Shown here one piece after another: positions 5,116 to 5,137 of a stretch of DNA of 5,137 nt; the first letter of the stretch is position 1; the number at the start of each line of letters is the position of its first letter. The translations under genes and the position numbers were made by a program. Origin of the DNA: RGIG1934 sp964492545. Its GTDB lineage: Bacteria; Bacillota; Clostridia; Lachnospirales; Lachnospiraceae. Location of the stretch: the NCBI GenBank assembly GCA_964492545.1, contig CAZBKO010000132.1, forward strand, positions 1-5,137, written 5' to 3'. The notes beneath the pieces were generated by a model. It was not told the origin of the DNA and did not search any database. It worked only from the letters and a program-made list of their open reading frames with translations.

Positions 5116-5137
5116 GAATATATCTTTCCAAAGTGCC

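Overview
The window looks like a piece of chromosome from a low-GC Firmicute. AT-rich intergenic DNA, strong AGGAG/GGAG ribosome binding sites, a Gram-positive style lipoprotein and consensus housekeeping promoters all fit Clostridia. Protein style and the intergenic repeats suggest a gut Lachnospiraceae (Roseburia / Eubacterium rectale / Butyrivibrio type), but that genus-level guess is inference only.

Layout. On the minus strand, reading from about 3400 down to 1, lies one apparent operon: a lipoprotein substrate-binding protein of the ABC_sub_bind (TrpX / C. difficile CD0873-like) family (3109-2099), its multi-spanning permease (2069-1200), its ATPase (1207-434, overlapping the permease by 8 bases), and 18 bases later the start of seryl-tRNA synthetase serS (415-1, running off the window). 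On the plus strand, reading away from the operon, lies a sodium:solute symporter (3533-5059). The two units are driven by back-to-back promoters whose -35 boxes are 18 bases apart (minus 3397-3369, plus 3416-3444).

The unusual part is the roughly 250-base leader between the minus-strand promoter and the lipoprotein gene. It holds two 62-base direct repeats, identical at 61 positions and offset by 139 bases. Between them sit a perfect 10-bp hairpin and a nested 8-bp hairpin. The promoter-proximal side of the lipoprotein gene, including its Shine-Dalgarno GGAG, is made of repeat sequence. The loop of the 10-bp hairpin carries GGAGCAT, which is complementary to ATGCTCC in both repeats, next to the Shine-Dalgarno. 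This may be a dispersed mobile repeat that has landed in the leader, a folded regulatory leader, or both. No T-box consensus was found there.

The symporter promoter is a perfect TTGACA-17-TATAAT, followed at the expected transcription start by an 18-base perfect palindrome (two CTTTAAAG units) and a third CTTTAAAG unit, a likely repressor operator.

Together the genes concern nutrient uptake: an ABC importer, probably for an aromatic amino acid or similar small molecule, and a Na+-coupled symporter of unknown substrate, beside a translation gene.
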